A DNA stretch of 6,705 nt. Source: DTU078 sp033808535. GTDB lineage: Bacteria > Bacillota > Clostridia > Oscillospirales > CAG-272. The position numbers were made by a program, and so were the translations under genes. The notes under the pieces are model-generated. The model was not told the DNA's origin. It saw only the letters and a program-made list of their open reading frames with translations, and did not search any database. The DNA lies in the NCBI GenBank assembly GCA_033808535.1, contig JAPXNL010000124.1, positions 1-6,705 of the forward strand, written 5' to 3'. Of this stretch, positions 5,266 to 6,705 are shown one piece after another (within the stretch, counting starts at the first letter, position 1; each line of letters begins with the position of its first letter).

Positions 5266-5634
5266 ATGATACAGCAACAGTCATACATGAAGGTCGCCGA
5301 TAACACAGGCGCCAAGGAACTCATGTGCATCCGCGTGCTCGGCGGTACCGGCAGACGCTACGCAGACATCGGCGATGTCGTCGTGGCATCGGTGAAGAAA
5401 GCCGTCCCCGGTGGTCAGGTTAAAAAAGGTGATGTCGTGCGCGCGGTTATAGTCCGCACGAAGAAAGGCGTTAAGCGCGCCGACGGCTCGTATATAAAAT
5501 TTGATGAGAACGCAGCCGTTATAATCAAGGAAGACAAAAACCCGAGCGGCACGCGTATATTCGGGCCGGTAGCAAGGGAACTCCGTGAGAAGAATTATCT
5601 CAAAATTCTCTCACTGGCTCCCGAAGTACTTTAA
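5266..5634 (+). CDS. rplN: 50S ribosomal protein L14
   Basis: L14 is a beta-barrel 50S protein at the subunit interface that contacts 16S rRNA (bridge B8) and is the binding site of the silencing factor RsfS. The 122-residue product has the family length. It starts MIQQQSYMKVADNTGAKELM and shows IRVLGGTGRRYADIGDVVVA, KKAVPGGQVKKGDVVRAVIV, RTKKGVKRADGSYIKFDENA and GTRIFGPVARELREKNYLKI, ending SLAPEVL. All are conserved L14 blocks. It lies 12 nt after rpsQ and 18 nt before rplX. Nothing unusual apart from the short spacing of its ribosome binding site. Confidence 0.98.
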   Translation: MIQQQSYMKVADNTGAKELMCIRVLGGTGRRYADIGDVVVASVKKAVPGGQVKKGDVVRAVIVRTKKGVKRADGSYIKFDENAAVIIKEDKNPSGTRIFGPVARELREKNYLKILSLAPEVL

Positions 5635-5652
5635 ATCGGGAGGCAATGAGAC

Positions 5653-5973
5653 ATGAAGAAGAAATTACACGTCCGCCGGGACGACGAAGTCATCGTCATA
5701 TCCGGCGACGATAAAGGCAAGCGCGGCAAAGTGCTTGAAGTTTCCCCGAAGGAAGGCAAGGTCATCGTCCAGGGGGTTAACATTGTCAGCCGCCATGTAA
5801 AGCCCCGCAAGCAGGGCGAAACAGGCGGAATCATCAAGGTTGAGGGCGCGCTGTATGCCAGCAAGGTTATGCACTACTGCTCTAAGTGCAGCAAGGGTGT
5901 CCGCGTGAAAGCAGGCACCGATTCAAAGGGCAAAAAAATCAGAGTCTGCGCCAATTGCGGCGCGGAGCTGTGA
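5653..5973 (+). CDS. rplX: 50S ribosomal protein L24 with four-cysteine ribbon
   Basis: L24 is an assembly-initiating protein of the 50S subunit that binds the 5' region of 23S rRNA near the tunnel exit. The product is 106 residues (family about 103-105). The N-terminal KOW domain is at residues 12-43 (EVIVISGDDKGKRGKVLEV, then PKEGKVIVQGVN), followed by the conserved HVKPRKQGETGGIIKVEGAL. The C-terminal third carries Cys76-X2-Cys79 and Cys99-X2-Cys102, a likely zinc ribbon. E. coli and B. subtilis L24 lack these cysteines, but such versions occur in Clostridia to my knowledge. The start ATG at 5653 has a GGGAGG site (5638-5643) at 9 nt; the ATG at 5646 is in another frame. rplE begins 17 nt after the stop. 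Confidence 0.97.
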   Translation: MKKKLHVRRDDEVIVISGDDKGKRGKVLEVSPKEGKVIVQGVNIVSRHVKPRKQGETGGIIKVEGALYASKVMHYCSKCSKGVRVKAGTDSKGKKIRVCANCGAEL

Positions 5974-5976
5974 GAC

Positions 5977-5981
5977 GGAGG
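5977..5981 (+). promoter_or_regulatory. Ribosome binding site that fixes the rplE start
   Basis: GGAGG lies 9 nt before the ATG at 5991. It supports that start over an in-frame ATG at 5886, which would lie inside rplX and add 35 residues that do not resemble L5. Confidence 0.75.
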
Positions 5982-5990
5982 CGCATACAA

Positions 5991-6530
5991 ATGCCAAGAC
6001 TTAAGGATTACTACAGAAACGAAGTCGCCCCCGCGCTTATGAAACGCTTCTCCTACAAGAGCGTCATGCAGATTCCGAAGATTGACAAAGTCGTGCTGAA
6101 TGTTGGCGCAGGCGATGCTAAGGAAAACTCCAAGGTTATAGACAATGTTATTGCAGAGCTGACTCTCATCACCGGCCAGAAGGCTGTGCCGACAGTCGCG
6201 AAGAAGTCGGTTGCAAACTTCAAGGTCCGCCAGGGCATGAAGATAGGCGCGAAAGTAACACTCCGCGGCGACCTCATGTACGAATTCATCGACAAGCTGT
6301 TCAATTTCGCGCTGCCCAGAGTGCGCGACTTCAAAGGCATTAACCCCAACGGTTTCGACGGCAGGGGCAACTACTCACTGGGACTGCGTGAACAGCTTAT
6401 CTTCCCCGAAATCGATTATGACTCAGTTGAGAAAATTCGCGGCATGGACATCGCATTTGTCACCACGGCTCGTACGGACGAAGAGGCAAGAGAGCTGCTG
6501 ACCCTTATGGGCGCACCCTTCGCCAAATAA
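5991..6530 (+). CDS. rplE: 50S ribosomal protein L5
   Basis: L5 binds 5S rRNA in the central protuberance, together with L18 and L25-family proteins, and contacts the P-site tRNA elbow. With the start at 5991 the product is 179 residues, the same as in B. subtilis. It begins MPRLKDYYRNEVAPALMKRF and contains QIPKIDKVVLNVGAGDA, TGQKAVPTVAKKSVANFKVR, GMKIGAKVTLRG, then FNFALPRVRDFKG and the signature NPNGFDGRGNYSLGLREQLI, FPEIDYD. The open frame extends upstream to an ATG at 5886, but that part overlaps rplX and is arginine-rich without L5 similarity. The TAA stop runs into the AAGGAGG site of rpsN. Confidence 0.97.
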   Translation: MPRLKDYYRNEVAPALMKRFSYKSVMQIPKIDKVVLNVGAGDAKENSKVIDNVIAELTLITGQKAVPTVAKKSVANFKVRQGMKIGAKVTLRGDLMYEFIDKLFNFALPRVRDFKGINPNGFDGRGNYSLGLREQLIFPEIDYDSVEKIRGMDIAFVTTARTDEEARELLTLMGAPFAK

Positions 6531-6545
6531 GGAGGAATAATCAAA

Positions 6546-6705
6546 GTGGCTAAAAAAGCAATGATACTCAAGCAGCAGCGTCCTCAGAAGTATTCGACTC
6601 GCGAATACAACCGCTGCAAAATCTGCGGGCGTCCGCATGCTTATCTTCGGAAATTCGGAATATGCCGTATCTGCTTCCGCAACCTTGCTTACAAGGGCGA
6701 GATAC
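6546..6705 (+). CDS. rpsN: 30S ribosomal protein S14, zinc-binding short type (partial, 5' end)
   Basis: The first 53 codons of S14 are present; the gene runs off the window end. S14 is in the 30S head and helps assemble S3 and S10 contacts. It reads MAKKAMILKQQRPQKYSTRE, then CKICGRPHAYLRKFGICRIC, FRNLAYKGEI. Cys24, Cys27, Cys40 and Cys43 form the zinc site of the short (about 61-residue) form often labelled S14 type Z. The long zinc-free form of E. coli lacks them. The start is GTG at 6546 with AAGGAGG (6529-6535) 10 nt upstream, overlapping the rplE stop. Only about 8 residues are expected to be missing. Position after rplE is canonical for the spc operon. Confidence 0.96.
   Translation, partial: MAKKAMILKQQRPQKYSTREYNRCKICGRPHAYLRKFGICRICFRNLAYKGEI

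Noticed and set aside
5886..5990. N-terminal extension of L5 from an upstream in-frame ATG
   Set aside because: It overlaps rplX, is arginine-rich without L5 similarity, and the ATG at 5991 has a good binding site and gives the normal 179-residue L5.

Overview
The window is a single uninterrupted plus-strand stretch of a bacterial ribosomal-protein operon, the S10 cluster running into the spc cluster. Gene order is rpsJ (3' end only), rplC, rplD, rplW, rplB, rpsS, rplV, rpsC, rplP, rpmC, rpsQ, rplN, rplX, rplE and rpsN (5' end only), which is the canonical bacterial order. Every gene is intact except the two cut by the window edges.

The organism looks like a low-to-mid GC Gram-positive of class Clostridia, perhaps an Oscillospirales/Ruminococcaceae-like lineage. 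Pointers are strong AGGAGG-type ribosome binding sites before almost every gene, a short zinc-type S14, an L24 with a four-cysteine ribbon, clostridial-looking L2, L3 and L23 sequences, and a GC content that I judge by eye to be in the mid-50s percent. The class is a fair inference; anything finer is a guess.

Layout: bases 1-118 are the end of rpsJ. Bases 119-307 are the only sizeable non-coding gap, about 189 nt before rplC. It is rich in RNA pairing potential: a 10-bp hairpin nested in a 7-bp helix that starts at the rpsJ stop, then a multibranched domain. It also contains a 37-codon small reading frame. Bases 308-4323 carry L3, L4, L23, L2, S19, L22 and S3. Bases 4323-6705 carry L16, L29, S17, L14, L24, L5 and the start of S14. 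Apart from the leader, genes are 3-21 nt apart or overlap by 1-4 nt, so they are almost certainly co-transcribed and several pairs are translationally coupled.

The products are core parts of both ribosomal subunits. L2, L3, L4, L22, L16, L14, L5, L23, L24 and L29 belong to the 50S subunit; S10, S19, S3, S17 and S14 belong to the 30S subunit. Two points stand out from an otherwise ordinary operon: the structured rpsJ-rplC intergenic region, which could be a regulatory RNA, and a roughly 90-residue tail on S3 that contains an RGG-box-like Gly/Arg segment. No mobile element, CRISPR array, tRNA, rRNA or convincing terminator was seen.
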